A stretch of 64,000 nucleotides of DNA from Bradyrhizobium barranii subsp. apii (GTDB taxonomy: Bacteria > Pseudomonadota > Alphaproteobacteria > Rhizobiales > Xanthobacteraceae). The DNA lies in assembly GCF_011516635.5 (NCBI RefSeq), contig NZ_CP096256.1, positions 372,001 through 436,000 on the forward strand, written 5' to 3'. Shown one piece after another: positions 62,987-64,000 of the stretch. Made by a program: the position numbers and the translations under genes. Positions within the stretch are counted from its first letter, which is position 1; every line of letters begins with the position of its first letter. A model generated the notes under the pieces. That model was not told the DNA's origin. It saw only the letters and a program-made list of their open reading frames with translations, and searched no databases.

Positions 62987-64000
62987 GGGGATGTCCCGGG
63001 TTCTGTTGAATTTCTGAAGAGGTCGGCGTTGCCCACCTTGAGCCGGTAGGCTCGGGGTGCTGATTCCACAAAGGAGAGCAACGCCATGACGAGAGATATC
63101 ACACCGGCTGGTTGGCCGGCGACCGGGGCTGTGGAGAAATCATTTGCGGAAGTGCGAGCGAGCTTCGATCGGTTCTGCCTTGCGGCAGGAATCGAGGCGC
63201 TCGGCACGATGATGGAGGCGGATGTGACAGCGGCCTGCGGGCCGCGCCACGGTCGTGATGCGGCGCGGCGGGCGCACCGTTGGGGCCGAACGCGGGGGCG
63301 GATCGGTTTCCACGGCGGCAAGATCGAGGTCGATCGCCCGCGGGTCCGGGGCATGGACGGCCGCGAGGTCACGATCCCGAGCTGGGAAACGGCGGCGCAG
63401 GAGGACTGGCTCGGTCGCTGGGCGATGAACCTGATGCTGATCAATGTGTCGACGCGCCGGTTCGGCCGCGCCGTCCGGCTGCCCGAGGGTGACGTGCCGG
63501 CACCGCCCGGATCGGGGATTTCGAAGTCGGCGGCCTCGCGGAGGTTCGTGGCTCTGTCGGCGGCGCGGCTGGCCGACTTCATGGCTGCCGATCTGTCCGC
63601 GCTCGACCTTCTGGTGGTCCAAATCGACGGGCTGCATCTCGACGACGATCTCGTGCTGGTGGCCGCGATCGGGGTTGACGGCGAAGGCAACAAGCATCCG
63701 CTGGCGCTGGTGGAAGGGGCGACCGAGAATGCAGCAACGGTTCAGGCCCTGCTGGACAACCTGGTCTCGCGCGGGCTCGACCCGACGGTGCCAAGACTGT
63801 TCATCGCCGACGGCGCGAAGGCGTTGTCGAAGGCGATCCGCCGCACCTTCGGTTCGGCCGCTGCGATCCAGCGCTGCCAGATCCACAAGGCGCGCAACAT
63901 CATGGAACGCCTGCCGAAAGAGCATCATGCGGCCACCCGCCGGGTGCTGCGCCAGGCCTGGGAGCTCGATGACGCCGACAAGGCTGAAAAATTGATCCGC
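62987..64000 (+). mobile_element. IS256-family insertion sequence, copy 4 (truncated by window edge)
   Basis: It begins GGGGATGTCCCGGGTTCTG and matches copy 2 through the end of the window; by the length of the other copies it should end near 64415. Left flank is GCGGACGA. It is inserted in the ISNCY-like transposase and faces copy 3 across the synthetase. Confidence 0.95.
63086..64000 (+). CDS. IS256-family transposase (copy 4, partial at window edge)
   Basis: The first 305 codons match copies 1 and 2, including VQIDGLHLD and FIADGAKAL. AAGGAGAGCAACGCC precedes the ATG. The third catalytic residue lies beyond the window. Confidence 0.93.
   Translation, partial: MTRDITPAGWPATGAVEKSFAEVRASFDRFCLAAGIEALGTMMEADVTAACGPRHGRDAARRAHRWGRTRGRIGFHGGKIEVDRPRVRGMDGREVTIPSWETAAQEDWLGRWAMNLMLINVSTRRFGRAVRLPEGDVPAPPGSGISKSAASRRFVALSAARLADFMAADLSALDLLVVQIDGLHLDDDLVLVAAIGVDGEGNKHPLALVEGATENAATVQALLDNLVSRGLDPTVPRLFIADGAKALSKAIRRTFGSAAAIQRCQIHKARNIMERLPKEHHAATRRVLRQAWELDDADKAEKLIR

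Overview
The window is GC-rich accessory DNA, probably from an alphaproteobacterium. I infer a rhizobial type or relative from the insertion-sequence families (IS256, IS21, IS1380, IS110, IS481, IS5), the VirD2-like relaxase with a MobC partner, and the plasmid-type ParA with a KorB-like ParB. No rRNA, complete tRNA or replication gene is present. The DNA is either a plasmid or an integrated mosaic island. Four isolated tRNA 3' ends, one next to a broken integrase and one next to an intact integrase, favour repeated site-specific integration.

Bases 1-8695 hold a nucleoside pathway. FolE (GTP cyclohydrolase I) and a QueD-type enzyme are encoded on the plus strand. Facing them, a minus-strand operon encodes an IMPDH/GMP-reductase-family enzyme, a phosphoribosyltransferase, a UbiD-type decarboxylase, the radical-SAM enzyme QueE, a transposase-derived helix-turn-helix protein, three small proteins built on a repeated [I/V/M]AS-x-[V/I] motif, and a P-loop nucleotide kinase. 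QueC, QueF, Tgt and DpdA are absent, so the genes do not fit queuosine or 7-deazaguanine DNA modification. They do fit a tubercidin-like 7-deazapurine nucleoside route: GTP to 7-carboxy-7-deazaguanine, ribophosphorylation, reductive deamination, decarboxylation. The three motif-repeat proteins are unexplained.

Bases 8700-31563 are a mobile-element graveyard. They contain a frameshifted integrase, a complete excisionase/integrase pair beside a tRNA-Lys 3' fragment, MobC and relaxase, and parAB with parA cut inside its Walker A motif by an IS256-family element. Two IS21-family elements follow, one nested in an IS256-family copy. A subtilase gene is split by an IS256-family copy and an IS1380-family element. 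Target duplications let me rebuild parA exactly and the two internal subtilase junctions in frame.

Bases 31907-59304 are one giant minus-strand nonribosomal peptide synthetase, broken by a single-base deletion near 53904. With that base restored it would be 9,132 residues: formyltransferase, degenerate condensation domain, eight A-T modules joined by seven dual condensation/epimerisation domains, and a thioesterase. Modules 2-8 are nearly identical tandem repeats of 3.26-3.29 kb that differ mainly in a roughly 430-450 bp adenylation cassette. Pocket residues suggest Asp-like, Leu, Asp-like, Leu, Asp-like, Asn, unknown, Asp-like. Modules 6 and 7 differ from each other mainly in a 115-bp block that carries two pocket residues.

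Bases 59311-64000 hold decayed IS481/IS5, IS3 and ISNCY-like fragments, an IS110-family transposase, and a fourth IS256-family copy that runs off the window. Copies 3 and 4 of this element lie in opposite orientation on either side of the synthetase, so the synthetase may have moved as a composite transposon.
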